64,000 bases of DNA. Origin: Streptomyces sp. NBC_00490 (GTDB lineage Bacteria > Actinomycetota > Actinomycetes > Streptomycetales > Streptomycetaceae). This document shows, piece by piece, positions 26,207-34,924 of this stretch. Position 1 is the stretch's first letter; every line of letters begins with the position of its first letter. The notes beneath the pieces are model-generated. The model worked only from the letters and a program-made list of their open reading frames with translations, was not told where the DNA came from and made no database searches. Position numbers and translations under genes: made by a program. Location of the stretch: the NCBI RefSeq assembly GCF_036013645.1, contig NZ_CP107869.1, forward strand, positions 1,116,001-1,180,000, read 5' to 3'.

Positions 26207-26605
26207 TCACACCTGATCGACGACCGCGGCCGCCATGAGCGGTTCCGCGGCCGCCTCGGGTGTGTCCGGGGGCACGACCAGCAGGTCCCAGCGGCCCCGG
26301 CCGGGGGCGAGCAGGACGATGGTGTGCGGGGCGGACGCCGTGAGAGACCTGCGCAGTCGTACGACCTGGTTGAAGACCAGCATCCGGCCGGGCACGGCGG
26401 ACCATGTCGTTCCGTTGACCGTGGCGCTGGTGATGTGACCCCACGCGCGGGGCAACCCCGCGAGCAGCTGGGGAAGTTCGGCGAGCAGGTCGTACGAACG
26501 GGGCCACCACGCTCCGTCGATGGGCCGGGGCATACCTCCGCGCGGCGCCAGGCGCAGGCGCAGGACGGGAAGGGAGGGCAGCGGGGGCTGCAGTGCTGTG
26601 GTCAT
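26207..26605 (-). CDS. DUF5994 family protein (copy 2)
   Basis: 132 aa from ATG 26605, chosen because GGAG sits 5 nt upstream; an ATG 15 nt earlier lacks a site. Compact form of the family: LRLRLAPRGG, DGAWWPRSYDLLAELPQL, WGHITSATVN, WDLLVVPPDTPEAAAEPLMAAAV. Separated from copy 1 by 185 nt on the same strand and preceded by the fatty-acid desaturase gene 42 nt upstream, with which it may be co-transcribed. Confidence 0.8.
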   Translation of the reverse strand: MTTALQPPLPSLPVLRLRLAPRGGMPRPIDGAWWPRSYDLLAELPQLLAGLPRAWGHITSATVNGTTWSAVPGRMLVFNQVVRLRRSLTASAPHTIVLLAPGRGRWDLLVVPPDTPEAAAEPLMAAAVVDQV

Positions 26606-26647
26606 GAGATCTCCTGCCAACTGCCTTGCGCGGGCGAGTGGTCGGTG

Positions 26648-27649
26648 TCAGACGCGGCGGGCCGCTACGCGATCCGGACTCGGCCAGCGCACGTCGTGCA
26701 CCCATCCGAGCCGCTCGAAGAGGCGGATGACGGCGGCCGACGGGTCGATCTGACCGCGGTCGACGCCGTGCCGGGCGCTGGTGGGGTCGGCGTGATGGAG
26801 GTTGTGCCAGCTCTCGCCGAAGGAGAGCAGGGCGAGCGGCCACAGGTTGGTGGCGCGGTCGTGGCGCCGGGTGCGGAACGGGCGCTCACCGATCAGGTGG
26901 CACAGGGAGTTGACGCTCCAGGTGACGTGGTGGAGGAGCGCGATGCGGATGAATCCCGCCCACAGCAGGGCCGTCAGCGCGTGCATCCAGGTACCGCCGA
27001 TGAGCCAGCCGGCGCCGAACGGCAGAGCGAGGGTGAGCGCGCACAGCACCGGGAAGGCGCGGTCGACGGCGCGGATGTCGCGGTCGGCCAGGAGATCGGG
27101 GGCGTAACGCTCCGGCGGCGTACGGTCGTTGCGGAACAGCCAGCCGACGTGCGCGTGCAGCAGCCCGCGCAACTGGCCGCGCAGATGCGTGCCGTAGCGG
27201 TACGGGGAGTGCGGGTCACCGGGCCGGTCGGTGAAGGCGTGGTGGCGGCGGTGCGTGGCGACCCAGCCGATGACGTCGCCCTGGAAGCTCATCGAACCGG
27301 CGACCGCGAGTGCGATCCGCACGGGACGGTTCGCCCGGTAGCCGCCGTGGGTGAGGCCGCGGTGGAAGCCGACCGTGACTCCGAGGCCCGTGATCGTGTA
27401 GAGGACCAGCGCGAGGACGATGTCCGCGGGATGGATGAGACTCCCCCACATCAGCCAGCCGGCCAGGCCGAGCGCCACGAACGGCAGGACGACGATCAGC
27501 GCCGTCACCGTGACGTACAGTCGCTCCCCGCCGTCGCGCGCGGGCGCCGGACCGTCCGACGGGAAGGCGGACGTCCCGTCGTAGGCCTGCGGCGGCGGGG
27601 CGGTGTCCGGCGGGGCCGGGGGAACAGGCGTGATGGGGCTGGGTGACAT
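26648..27649 (-). CDS. Membrane acyl-CoA/fatty acid desaturase (delta-9 type)
   Basis: 333 aa with the three His boxes of membrane di-iron desaturases: HRGLTH (96-101), HRRHH (133-137) and HNLHH (282-286), and four or more hydrophobic helices arranged around them. ATG 27649 has AAGGAG 8 nt upstream. It would insert a cis double bond into a saturated acyl chain using reduced ferredoxin or a similar donor. Desaturases of this type adjust membrane fluidity. Likely co-transcribed with DUF5994 copy 2. Confidence 0.9.
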   Translation of the reverse strand: MSPSPITPVPPAPPDTAPPPQAYDGTSAFPSDGPAPARDGGERLYVTVTALIVVLPFVALGLAGWLMWGSLIHPADIVLALVLYTITGLGVTVGFHRGLTHGGYRANRPVRIALAVAGSMSFQGDVIGWVATHRRHHAFTDRPGDPHSPYRYGTHLRGQLRGLLHAHVGWLFRNDRTPPERYAPDLLADRDIRAVDRAFPVLCALTLALPFGAGWLIGGTWMHALTALLWAGFIRIALLHHVTWSVNSLCHLIGERPFRTRRHDRATNLWPLALLSFGESWHNLHHADPTSARHGVDRGQIDPSAAVIRLFERLGWVHDVRWPSPDRVAARRV

Positions 27650-27944
27650 GGAAGGGGCTCCTTGACCTCTACGAAGGCCGCTGGGACGGAGGTGCGGCCG
27701 GGGTCACGGGCTGCCCCTGATGAGTGGGTGGTGTGCTCAAGACGGCCTGTCCGGTAGGCACGAAACACCCTCGTTCTTCCCAAGGTACTCCCCTTGCGCA
27801 CGGAAGAACCCGGCTCGCACCTGCCGGCGGCCTCCGCCAAGGCGCGCCCGCACCCGCACCGCGTTGACACGAACCCTCGCCGGACGTTGACTGGCAGCAC
27901 GGCGCAGGTGGTGCCCCGACACGACGGAAGCGGTACACACGACG
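27650..27944. other. Divergent intergenic region between desaturase and helical protein genes
   Basis: 295 nt without a supported gene; presumed divergent promoters. I see no strong palindrome. Confidence 0.4.
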
Positions 27945-28289
27945 ATGTACGACCAGACACGCGCCCAACAGCCCGCGGACCAGACCCCGGGCCGCGCCGG
28001 ACGCCGTACCCCGGGCCCTGAGCCCCTGCTCCCGGCGGACGGGCGTGAGGAGATCGTCCGGCGTCTCGGACACGCCGTCAACACCTTCGCGGATGCCCCG
28101 CGCGAGGCGCTCGAGGAGGCCGAGGCCGCCTTCGACGAGGCCGCCGCCCAGCTCGCCAAGGTCCTTTCGGAACACCGCGAGGCCCTCCGTGCCGACTGGC
28201 AGAACCGGGACCCCGAGACGGACTCCACCGAGCTCCGGCTCGCGCTGAGGCAGTACCGGGAGATCACCCAGCGGTTGCTGCGCGCGTAG
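27945..28289 (+). CDS. Hypothetical helical protein
   Basis: 114 aa. Pro/Gly-rich first 30 residues, then almost continuous charged helix (EEIVRRLGHAVNTFADAPRE, EAEAAFDEAAAQLAKVLSEH), so a small coiled coil or helical bundle is likely. No family recognised. ATG 27945 is preceded at some distance by GGAAG. Divergent from the desaturase across a 295-nt gap that should carry both promoters. Confidence 0.6.
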   Translation: MYDQTRAQQPADQTPGRAGRRTPGPEPLLPADGREEIVRRLGHAVNTFADAPREALEEAEAAFDEAAAQLAKVLSEHREALRADWQNRDPETDSTELRLALRQYREITQRLLRA

Positions 28290-28471
28290 GCGTCCACCGG
28301 GTCGTCCACACCCAGGGCCTGGGTCCTGGACGGCCCGCCCCGCAGCCCCGGCGGGGCGGAGTAGCGTGAGCGGACCGGGAGTTCTCCGTACGCCGGCTCG
28401 TCGTCGGCGTCGTTCTCGGCGCACCACGACACCGGGTGGTCGAGTCGCTGCCCGGGGACAGGGACCGCGAC

Positions 28472-28942
28472 ATGAACGCGCCCACCGGTCAACGCGCCGC
28501 GCCCGACCGGGCCTTGCCCGCCCCCCTTCGCCTCACCCTGCGCCCGCCGACCTTTCCGCACGGCCCGGTGAGCGGCGCCTGGTGGCCCCGTTCCGACGAC
28601 CTGTCGGCCGAACTCCCCGCCCTCATCCAGGCGTTCGACACCTCGCGGGGACGTGTCACGCGGCTGACCGCGCACCGCGACACGTGGACTCAGGCGCCGT
28701 GCGATCTGCCCGTCGCCGGCCGCACGGTGAAGGCCGCCTGGCTCACGTCCGGGTTCGACCCGCACACCATCCGGCTCTTCTCCTACGGCGTCGGCCACTG
28801 GGACCTGCTGGTCGTCCCGCCCGGGACCGAGGCGGCCGCGGCCGCACGGCTGATGGCGGCCGCGGCCGATCCCGCGCTGCGCCGTACCGCGACCGCGCTC
28901 CTGGCGGACGAGGACGGGATCCCCTCGGCATCTGTCACCTGA
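28472..28942 (+). CDS. DUF5994 family protein (copy 3)
   Basis: 156 aa from ATG 28472. Same core as the two minus-strand copies: LRLTLRPP, SGAWWPRSDDLSAELPAL, RGRVTRLTAH, the FDPHTIRLFSYGVGHWDLLVVPPGTEAAAAARLMAAA run, plus a short acidic tail. On the opposite strand from copies 1 and 2 and about 1.9 kb from copy 2. Function unknown. Confidence 0.78.
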   Translation: MNAPTGQRAAPDRALPAPLRLTLRPPTFPHGPVSGAWWPRSDDLSAELPALIQAFDTSRGRVTRLTAHRDTWTQAPCDLPVAGRTVKAAWLTSGFDPHTIRLFSYGVGHWDLLVVPPGTEAAAAARLMAAAADPALRRTATALLADEDGIPSASVT

Positions 28943-29096
28943 TCATCTCCGGGCCGGGAATCCCCGACGCACCGGTTCCCGGTTGGCGATCACCCGCACT
29001 GGGCATCACGCAAGGACAGGCCCGGCCGGGCCGGAGATGCGCGGCCCGGGACGCGGCCACGGGGGACGGTCGTCCAAGGAGGGGAAGTGATCCGCC

Positions 29097-29513
29097 ATGC
29101 GTACGCGTCGGCGTACCCATCGGCGTTCCGTACGAGTCGAGTACCTGCTGCCCGACCAGGCAGAATCGGCGGGCCGGGCACGGAGGCTGACCGCGCGCTT
29201 CCTCGCCCGGCCGGGCCTCGGGGTGACGGGGCTCGACGCCTCACACATCGACGACGCGACGCTCGTCGTCTCCGAGCTGGTCACCAATGCCACCCGGCAC
29301 GGCGGCGCCTGCCGCCTGTGTCTGCAGATCTCGGACACCCGGGTGACGGTCGAGGTCTATGACGGCAGCCCCGGGCGGCCACGCGTGCGACCACTGACGG
29401 CCTGGGGCGAGAGCGGACGAGGTCTCGCCATGGTGCGGTGCCTGGCGGAACGGCTCGATGTGGATCCGCTCGGTGGGGGTGGGAACAGGGTGCGCGCGGT
29501 GCTGTCCCTCTGA
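29097..29513 (+). CDS. RsbW-like ATP-binding protein (HATPase, anti-sigma type)
   Basis: 138 aa. GHKL fold: N-box VVSELVTNATRHGG, G1 motif reading VYDGSPGRP where DxG is expected, G2 GESGRGLAMV. It lacks a DHp domain, which fits the single-domain RsbW-like ATPases of Streptomyces that bind sigma factors or STAS proteins. The N-terminus is very basic. AGGGGAAG lies 10 nt before ATG 29097. Confidence 0.87.
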   Translation: MRTRRRTHRRSVRVEYLLPDQAESAGRARRLTARFLARPGLGVTGLDASHIDDATLVVSELVTNATRHGGACRLCLQISDTRVTVEVYDGSPGRPRVRPLTAWGESGRGLAMVRCLAERLDVDPLGGGGNRVRAVLSL

Positions 29514-29529
29514 GCGGTGTGCGTCCGGG

Positions 29530-29594
29530 GCCTGGCCATGACAGCGCCGCCGCGCGGTCGGGAGGACCGTACGGCGGCGATGTCCTGGCCAGGC
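29530..29594. terminator. Long bidirectional hairpin between convergent genes
   Basis: Arms 29530-29552 and 29572-29594 match at 21 of 23 positions; a further inner stem (CGGTC with GACCG) fills the loop. It separates the RsbW-like gene from the convergent cutinase gene. Confidence 0.8.
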
Positions 29595-29616
29595 GGTGAT
29601 CCCGGCGTTCCAGGTG

Positions 29617-30552
29617 TCAGGAGGTGTGCGGGCAGTTGCCGCGGGACTCGGCGATCGTGAGGCTGACGGCCGGCAGCGGGCACAGGAACTGCTCGTAGCG
29701 GGTGTCGTTGTCGATGAACCGCTTCAGCCAGGAAATGCTGTACTTCGCGATCGTCGTGTTGGACGTGTTCGGGGTGAAGTGGGTCGCGCCCCGCAGCTCG
29801 AGGTAGGCGCGGTCGGTGGCGGAGGGCAGGCTCGCGTAGAACGGCTCGGAGTGGGTCGCCACCGGCGCGATGGTGTCCCCGTCGGCGCCGACGACCAGGG
29901 TGGGAGTCCTGACCTCCGGCCAGGTCTTGTCCAGGTTCCAGCCGGTCAACGGGATGGCGGCCTGGAGCGAGGGGCGGGACTTGGCCGCTTCGAGGGTGCC
30001 GCCGCCGCCCATGGAGTGGCCCATCACTCCCAGGCGCCCGGCGTCGATGCGGCCCCGGACCGTGCTGCGGTCCACCAGGTAGTCCAGTGCGGCCAGCAAC
30101 TGGGTGCCGCGGCTGCCCGGTTGGTCGGAGGTGGTCAGGGTGTCGATCGTGAAGACGACGAAGCCCTGGGAGGCGAGTCGCGGGCCGAGCCAGGCGATGG
30201 AGGACTGGTAGGCGGTGAACCCGGGTGACACCGCGATCGCTCCGAAAGTGCCGTCGGCGGTGCTGGTCGGGTAGTAGATGGTGCCGCCGCCGAAGCCACT
30301 GACAGCGAGTCGCGACACGCTGGTCTCCGAGACGGCGTAGGGGCCGCGGGCGGCCTCGATGCTCGAGGTGGTGGGCGCGGGGCCCCGCTCGTACGGGTTG
30401 TCGGCCGCCTGGGCTCCACCGGTCTGCGAGGTCAGCAGGCCGATGAGCGCGGCGGCCGTGGCGACGCCGGAGGCGAGGCGCCCGGAACGGCGGCGTCGGT
30501 GGTGGCGGTGCGGGGTGTGCGCGGAACGGGAGGTCTCTGGGTCGTCACTCAT
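29617..30552 (-). CDS. Secreted cutinase-like polyester hydrolase (PET hydrolase family)
   Basis: 311 aa with a signal peptide ending near AQAADNPY (residue 50). The mature part closely follows Thermobifida cutinases and related PET hydrolases: [41 protein letters not shown] (Ser180), GADGDTIAP (Asp226), GATHFTP (His258), substrate Trp205 in [15 protein letters not shown], and a C-terminal Cys pair (291 and 307) where the family has a disulfide. The oxyanion-hole aromatic is Phe112, where TfCut2 has Tyr. Expected to cleave cutin, suberin-type or synthetic polyesters outside the cell. AAGGAG lies 6 nt before ATG 30552. Confidence 0.92.
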   Translation of the reverse strand: MSDDPETSRSAHTPHRHHRRRRSGRLASGVATAAALIGLLTSQTGGAQAADNPYERGPAPTTSSIEAARGPYAVSETSVSRLAVSGFGGGTIYYPTSTADGTFGAIAVSPGFTAYQSSIAWLGPRLASQGFVVFTIDTLTTSDQPGSRGTQLLAALDYLVDRSTVRGRIDAGRLGVMGHSMGGGGTLEAAKSRPSLQAAIPLTGWNLDKTWPEVRTPTLVVGADGDTIAPVATHSEPFYASLPSATDRAYLELRGATHFTPNTSNTTIAKYSISWLKRFIDNDTRYEQFLCPLPAVSLTIAESRGNCPHTS

Positions 30553-30669
30553 GGCGGCTCCTTCGAGAGTGGGGGTTCCGGCGTCCTCGGGCCAGGCATC
30601 GTCCGCCGTGTGAGGGGCGTCGTACCCGAGGACGTGACACGAGTCATCCGGCGGGCAACAACGTAGGAG

Positions 30670-30684
30670 CTGACTAAAAGTCAG
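30670..30684. promoter_or_regulatory. Candidate operator CTGACTaaaAGTCAG upstream of the cutinase gene
   Basis: Perfect 6-bp inverted repeat with a 3-nt A-spacer, 118 nt before the cutinase start, in the 221-nt gap behind the LuxR gene. AT-richer than its surroundings, as expected for a promoter/operator. Confidence 0.5.
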
Positions 30685-30773
30685 TCATCAGTGGAATCAC
30701 CAGTCATGCCACAGGGCACGCACCGGCACCGCGTCGCACCGTGGAGATCACCGGTCACACCGGTGCAGGGACA

Positions 30774-32384
30774 TCAGACCGGTCCCGGCTCCGCCCGGCC
30801 CTGGTCCTCGCCGACGTTCGCCATCAGATGGGCGAGGCCGGTGCGCGAGCGGACACCCAGCTGCGCGAACACGTTGCGCAGGTGGTACTCGACGGTCCGG
30901 ATGCTGATGGACAGCTCCGCGGCGATCTCCTTGTTCGTCGCCCCGCGCGCCACATCCCGTGCGATGCGTACCTGCTGCGGTGTGAGCGAGGACAGCACCC
31001 CCGCCTCGCCGGTCCCGGCCACCTCGCCCGCCGCCCTCAGCTCCGCGCCGGCCCGCCCGGCCCACAGCACCGCACCGCAGCGTTCGAAACCCATCAGCGC
31101 GTCACGCAACTGCGTACGGGCCTCGGTGGGCCGGCGCCGCCGACGCAGCCACATGCCGAAGGCCAGCTGGGTGCGCGCGTGTTCGTACGGGCCGGATGCC
31201 TGCTCATGGTGAGCGAGCGCGCTGCGGTACAGCTCCTCGCTCCGGTCCGCGGGCGCGACGAGAGCGCGGCACCGCGCCAACTGCGCCGGAGCCTGCGGGT
31301 CGGCGCCGAGATCCGCCCAGCCGGCGAACAGGTCGACCATCTCCGTCGCGTCAAGGACCCGGTCGGACAGGACACAGGCTTCGACGAAGCACGGCACGGC
31401 AAGGAACCACAGCCCGAAGTGGCCCTGCCGGGCCCCGGGCCGGACCAGCGGGGCCAGCCGGGCGGCCGCCCGCTCGACCTTGCCCGCCCCCAGTTCCGCC
31501 CGCGCCTGGGCCCACTCCGCGAGAAACGCGGCCTGGGCCAGCCCATGCGGTTGCGCGACGGCCAGGACGTCCGCGATCCGCGCACGGACCGTGGGCAGGT
31601 CACCCGCGATCGACAGCACGAGAGCGCGCACGGCCGACAGGTCGGCGGCGACATTGCGCTGACCGAGTCTGCGCGCGAGTGCCACCCCTTCCTCCGCGTG
31701 GGCACTGGCCTGGGGGTGGCGCCCCTCCCGCAACTCGGCGTAGGCGAGGTGCGCCAGGATGCCCGGAACCCTGGCCTCCGCTCCGGCGGAGCGCGCGGAC
31801 GCCAGGGCAAGTCCCAGGAGCCGGCGCGCGGTGGGGAGCCGGCCCAGCAGGAGGGCCACCTCGCCGGCCTCGCGGAGCTCGTTCGTCTCCGCCCGGGTCG
31901 TGACCTGCCGCAACCGCGGCTCCAGGACCGCGCGGGCACGTCGGAAGTCCCCTTCCACCATCGCGCTCATCCCGATGCGATGGGACCTCCAAGCGGCCTC
32001 GGGGCATCCCTCGGCACAGAGCGTGGCCTCGCTGCCGGCCCCGCAGGCGTGGCAGGGGCCCACCGTGAAAACGCGTCGGTAGCTGTCGCGGTCACCGGCC
32101 GCCCAGGCCGCCGATGCCGCTGCCAGCAGGGCGCGGCGGGCCAGCGGCGGGTCCGTTTCGCGCAGCCCCGCGGCGGCACGCAGCAGCGCCGAGCAGGCAT
32201 CCGCCACGGGTCCGTCCCGCAGCAGTTCACGACCGTGCGCGAGGGCACGGTGGGCTGCCGTGTCGGTGCGGGCCGAGGAGACGCCGCGGGTCTCGTCGTT
32301 CACACGCATCACCGCCTCCAAAGCGTCGACCGCAGCCCAAAGAATGGCCAATAACGGCTCGTCCGTCGACCGTCGGCGCGACAT
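30774..32384 (-). CDS. LuxR-type regulator without AAA domain, with a Cys4 motif
   Basis: 536 aa. The C-terminal 60 residues are a LuxR helix-turn-helix (LTPQQVRIARDVARGATNKE, ISIRTVEYHLRNVFAQLGV). The rest is TPR-like paired helices, as in the C-terminal half of LAL regulators, but there is no Walker A/B ATPase. A motif Cys111-x2-Cys114-x8-Cys123-x3-Cys127 interrupts the helical repeats and could bind zinc or sense redox. It is divergent from the PadR gene and upstream of the cutinase on the same strand. Target genes are unknown; the neighbours are candidates. Confidence 0.82.
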   Translation of the reverse strand: MSRRRSTDEPLLAILWAAVDALEAVMRVNDETRGVSSARTDTAAHRALAHGRELLRDGPVADACSALLRAAAGLRETDPPLARRALLAAASAAWAAGDRDSYRRVFTVGPCHACGAGSEATLCAEGCPEAAWRSHRIGMSAMVEGDFRRARAVLEPRLRQVTTRAETNELREAGEVALLLGRLPTARRLLGLALASARSAGAEARVPGILAHLAYAELREGRHPQASAHAEEGVALARRLGQRNVAADLSAVRALVLSIAGDLPTVRARIADVLAVAQPHGLAQAAFLAEWAQARAELGAGKVERAAARLAPLVRPGARQGHFGLWFLAVPCFVEACVLSDRVLDATEMVDLFAGWADLGADPQAPAQLARCRALVAPADRSEELYRSALAHHEQASGPYEHARTQLAFGMWLRRRRRPTEARTQLRDALMGFERCGAVLWAGRAGAELRAAGEVAGTGEAGVLSSLTPQQVRIARDVARGATNKEIAAELSISIRTVEYHLRNVFAQLGVRSRTGLAHLMANVGEDQGRAEPGPV

Positions 32385-32435
32385 TCCGTGGTCCCTGCAC
32401 AGAGTGAGCCGCGTCGCATCGGCGGGAGCGAGGCT

Positions 32436-32459
32436 TGCTATGCAACGAGTTGCATAGCA
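32436..32459. promoter_or_regulatory. Perfect palindromic operator before the PadR gene
   Basis: Arms TGCTATGCAAC (32436-32446) and GTTGCATAGCA (32449-32459) are perfect inverted repeats around GA. The ATGC...GCAT core is the usual PadR-family operator style. The site ends 11 nt before the PadR start codon and lies in the divergent gap with the LuxR gene. Confidence 0.85.
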
Positions 32460-32470
32460 CGATCGGCGTC

Positions 32471-33043
32471 ATGGCGCTCGAACACGCGATCTTGGTGTCG
32501 CTCTTGGAGAAACCGGGGTCCGGCTATGAGCTGGCCCGGCGCTTCGAGCGGTCCATCGGCTACTTCTGGACCGCGACCCACCAGCAGATCTACCGCGTCC
32601 TCAAGCGCATGGAGAACGACGGCTGGGTCGACGTCCGGGACGTCCCGCAGCAGGGCCGGCCGGACAAGAAGGAGTACTCCGTCGCCGACCTCGGCCGGGC
32701 CGCGCTGTCCTCATGGCTGCACGATCCGATCGAGCCGGACAGCGTCCGCCACGACCTGGCGGTGAAGATCCGGGGAGCCGCCTTCGACGACCCGGCCGCC
32801 CTGATCCACGAGGTGGAGCGGCACCGGCAGGCGCACCGAGCCCGGCTGGAGCACTATCTCGCGGGCGAGGAGCGGGACTTCACGGGACCCGAGGCGAGCG
32901 CGGCCGCTGCGCAGGAGCCGCTGGACGCGGAGCGAGAGCTCCAGCACGTCGTACTGCGCGGCGGCATCGCGTACGAGCGCATGATGATCGACTGGCTGGA
33001 GGACGTGCTGACCACGCTGACCCGGTTCGCTCCGGACCACTGA
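32471..33043 (+). CDS. PadR-family transcriptional repressor
   Basis: 190 aa from ATG 32471. The open frame goes further upstream, but that part is the operator palindrome. The winged helix reads LEHAILVSLLEKPGSGYELARRF with the recognition segment FWTATHQQIYRVLKRMENDGWV and the wing VPQQGRPDKKEYSV. The C-terminal part is the Vir_C-type helical dimerisation domain. It probably autoregulates through the adjacent palindrome and controls the downstream dehydrogenase gene, 88 nt away. Confidence 0.9.
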   Translation: MALEHAILVSLLEKPGSGYELARRFERSIGYFWTATHQQIYRVLKRMENDGWVDVRDVPQQGRPDKKEYSVADLGRAALSSWLHDPIEPDSVRHDLAVKIRGAAFDDPAALIHEVERHRQAHRARLEHYLAGEERDFTGPEASAAAAQEPLDAERELQHVVLRGGIAYERMMIDWLEDVLTTLTRFAPDH

Positions 33044-33131
33044 CGTCGCCGCGCCCGCCGTCCTACCGCTCCCCTCCAGCCGCCCCACTTCATGATTCCC
33101 ATCCGTCCGCCCGCCGAAAGAGGCCCTCATC

Positions 33132-34856
33132 ATGGCTGACCAACTGCTCTTCAACCCGCGCACCTACGACCCCGCGCACTTCGACCCCGAGACACGCCGC
33201 CTGCTGCGTGCCACCGTCGACTGGTTCGAGGAGCGCGGGAAGCGACAGCTGATCGAGGACTACCGGACCCGCGCCTGGCTCGGGGACTTCCTCGCCTTCG
33301 CCGCGAAGGAGAACCTGTTCGCCACGTTCCTGACACCGGCGTCCGCCGCACCGCAAGGCGCCCCGGACAAGCGGTGGGACACCGCCCGCATAGCCGCGCT
33401 CAACGAGATCCTCGGCTTCTACGGCCTGGACTACTGGTACGCCTGGCAGGTCACCATCCTCGGCCTCGGCCCGGTCTGGCAGAGCGAGAACACCGCGGCC
33501 CGCGACCGCGCCGCGGAACTCCTCGACCAGGGAGAGGTGTTCGCGTTCGGCCTGTCCGAGAAGGCCCACGGCGCCGACATCTACTCCACCGACATGCTCC
33601 TGACGCCCGACAGCGATGGCGGCTTCCGCGCCACCGGCTCCAAGTACTACATCGGCAACGGCAACGCCGCCGGACTCGTCTCCGTCTTCGGCCGCCGCAC
33701 CGACGTCGAGGGCCCCGACGGCTACGTGTTCTTCGCCGCCGACAGCCGTCACCCGAACTACCACCTGGTCAAGAACGTCGTCGACTCGTCGAAGTTCGTC
33801 AGCGAGTTCCGCCTGGAGGACTACCCCGTCACGGCCGAGGACGTCCTGCACACCGGCCGCGCCGCCTTCGACGCCGCACTCAACACGGTCAACGTCGGCA
33901 AGTTCAACCTGTGCACCGCCTCCATCGGCATCTGCGAACACGCGATGTACGAGGCCGTCACCCACGCCCACCACCGCGTCCTGTACGGCCGCCCCGTCAC
34001 CGCCTTCCCGCACGTGCGCCGCGAGCTGACCGACGCGTACGTCCGGCTCGTCGGCATGAAGCTGTTCAGCGACCGCGCCGTCGACTACTTCCGCTCGGCC
34101 GGCCCCGACGACCGCCGCTACCTGCTCTTCAACCCGATGACGAAGATGAAGGTGACCACGGAGGGCGAGAAGGTCATCGACCTGATGTGGGACGTGATCG
34201 CCGCCAAGGGCTTCGAGAAGGACAACTACTTCGGCCAGGCGGCCGTGGAGATCCGCGGTCTGCCCAAGCTGGAGGGCACGGTCCACGTCAACCTGGCGCT
34301 GATCCTGAAGTTCCTGCGCAGCCACCTCCTCGACCCGGCCGAGTACCCGAGCGTGCCGACCCGCCTCGACGCGGCCGACGACGACTTCCTGTTCCGGCAG
34401 GGTCCGGCCCGCGGTCTGGGCTCGGTGCGCTTCCACGACTGGCGCCCCGCCTTCGACGCGTACGCGCATCTGCCCAACGTCGCCCGACTGCGCGAACAGG
34501 CCGACGCGCTCTGCGAGTTCGTCGCCACGGCGGGACCGGACGCGGAGCAGAGCCGCGACCTCGACCTCGTCCTGTCCATCGGCCAGCTCTTCGCGCTCGT
34601 CGTGCACGGCCAGCTCGTCCTGGAGCAGGCCGCCCTGACCGGACTCGACGCGGACGTGCTCGACGAACTCTTCGCCGTCCTCGTGCGGGACTTCTCCGGG
34701 CACGCCGTCGAACTGCACGGCAAGGACTCGGCGACCGAGGAGCAGCAGGAGTGGGCCCTGGGCTCGGTCCGCCGACCGGTCGTCGACCCGGCCCGCACGG
34801 AGCGCGTCTGGCAGCGGGTCGAGGCGCTGGCCGGCGCGTACGAGATGGCCCCGTAG
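33132..34856 (+). CDS. Acyl-CoA dehydrogenase-family flavoprotein
   Basis: 574 aa, long for a simple acyl-CoA dehydrogenase (about 390 aa) and closer to acyl-CoA oxidase/VLCAD-like forms. The middle domain has FGLSEKAHGADIYSTD and GSKYYIGNGNAAGLVSVF; the C-terminal flavin domain begins NTVNVGKFNLCTASIGICEHAMYEAVTHA and includes TEGEKVIDLMWDVIAAKGFEK. It should oxidise an acyl thioester at alpha-beta with FAD. GAAAGAGG precedes ATG 33132. The upstream PadR protein is its likely regulator, so the inducer may be a lipid or aromatic acid (inference). Confidence 0.82.
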   Translation: MADQLLFNPRTYDPAHFDPETRRLLRATVDWFEERGKRQLIEDYRTRAWLGDFLAFAAKENLFATFLTPASAAPQGAPDKRWDTARIAALNEILGFYGLDYWYAWQVTILGLGPVWQSENTAARDRAAELLDQGEVFAFGLSEKAHGADIYSTDMLLTPDSDGGFRATGSKYYIGNGNAAGLVSVFGRRTDVEGPDGYVFFAADSRHPNYHLVKNVVDSSKFVSEFRLEDYPVTAEDVLHTGRAAFDAALNTVNVGKFNLCTASIGICEHAMYEAVTHAHHRVLYGRPVTAFPHVRRELTDAYVRLVGMKLFSDRAVDYFRSAGPDDRRYLLFNPMTKMKVTTEGEKVIDLMWDVIAAKGFEKDNYFGQAAVEIRGLPKLEGTVHVNLALILKFLRSHLLDPAEYPSVPTRLDAADDDFLFRQGPARGLGSVRFHDWRPAFDAYAHLPNVARLREQADALCEFVATAGPDAEQSRDLDLVLSIGQLFALVVHGQLVLEQAALTGLDADVLDELFAVLVRDFSGHAVELHGKDSATEEQQEWALGSVRRPVVDPARTERVWQRVEALAGAYEMAP

Positions 34857-34873
34857 CCGCGCCGCACACATCA

Positions 34874-34908
34874 GCGGTGGCCGGGCTCCCCGTGAACCCG
34901 GCCACCGC
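34874..34908. terminator. Hairpin between convergent dehydrogenase and peptidase genes
   Basis: 12-bp perfect arms (34874-34885 with 34897-34908), 11-nt loop, 17 nt after the dehydrogenase stop. Confidence 0.75.
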
Positions 34909-34924
34909 GTCGGCGGGCCGGCGC

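Noticed and set aside
30741..32354. 537-codon plus-strand frame
   Set aside because: Antisense to the LuxR regulator; no recognisable protein features.
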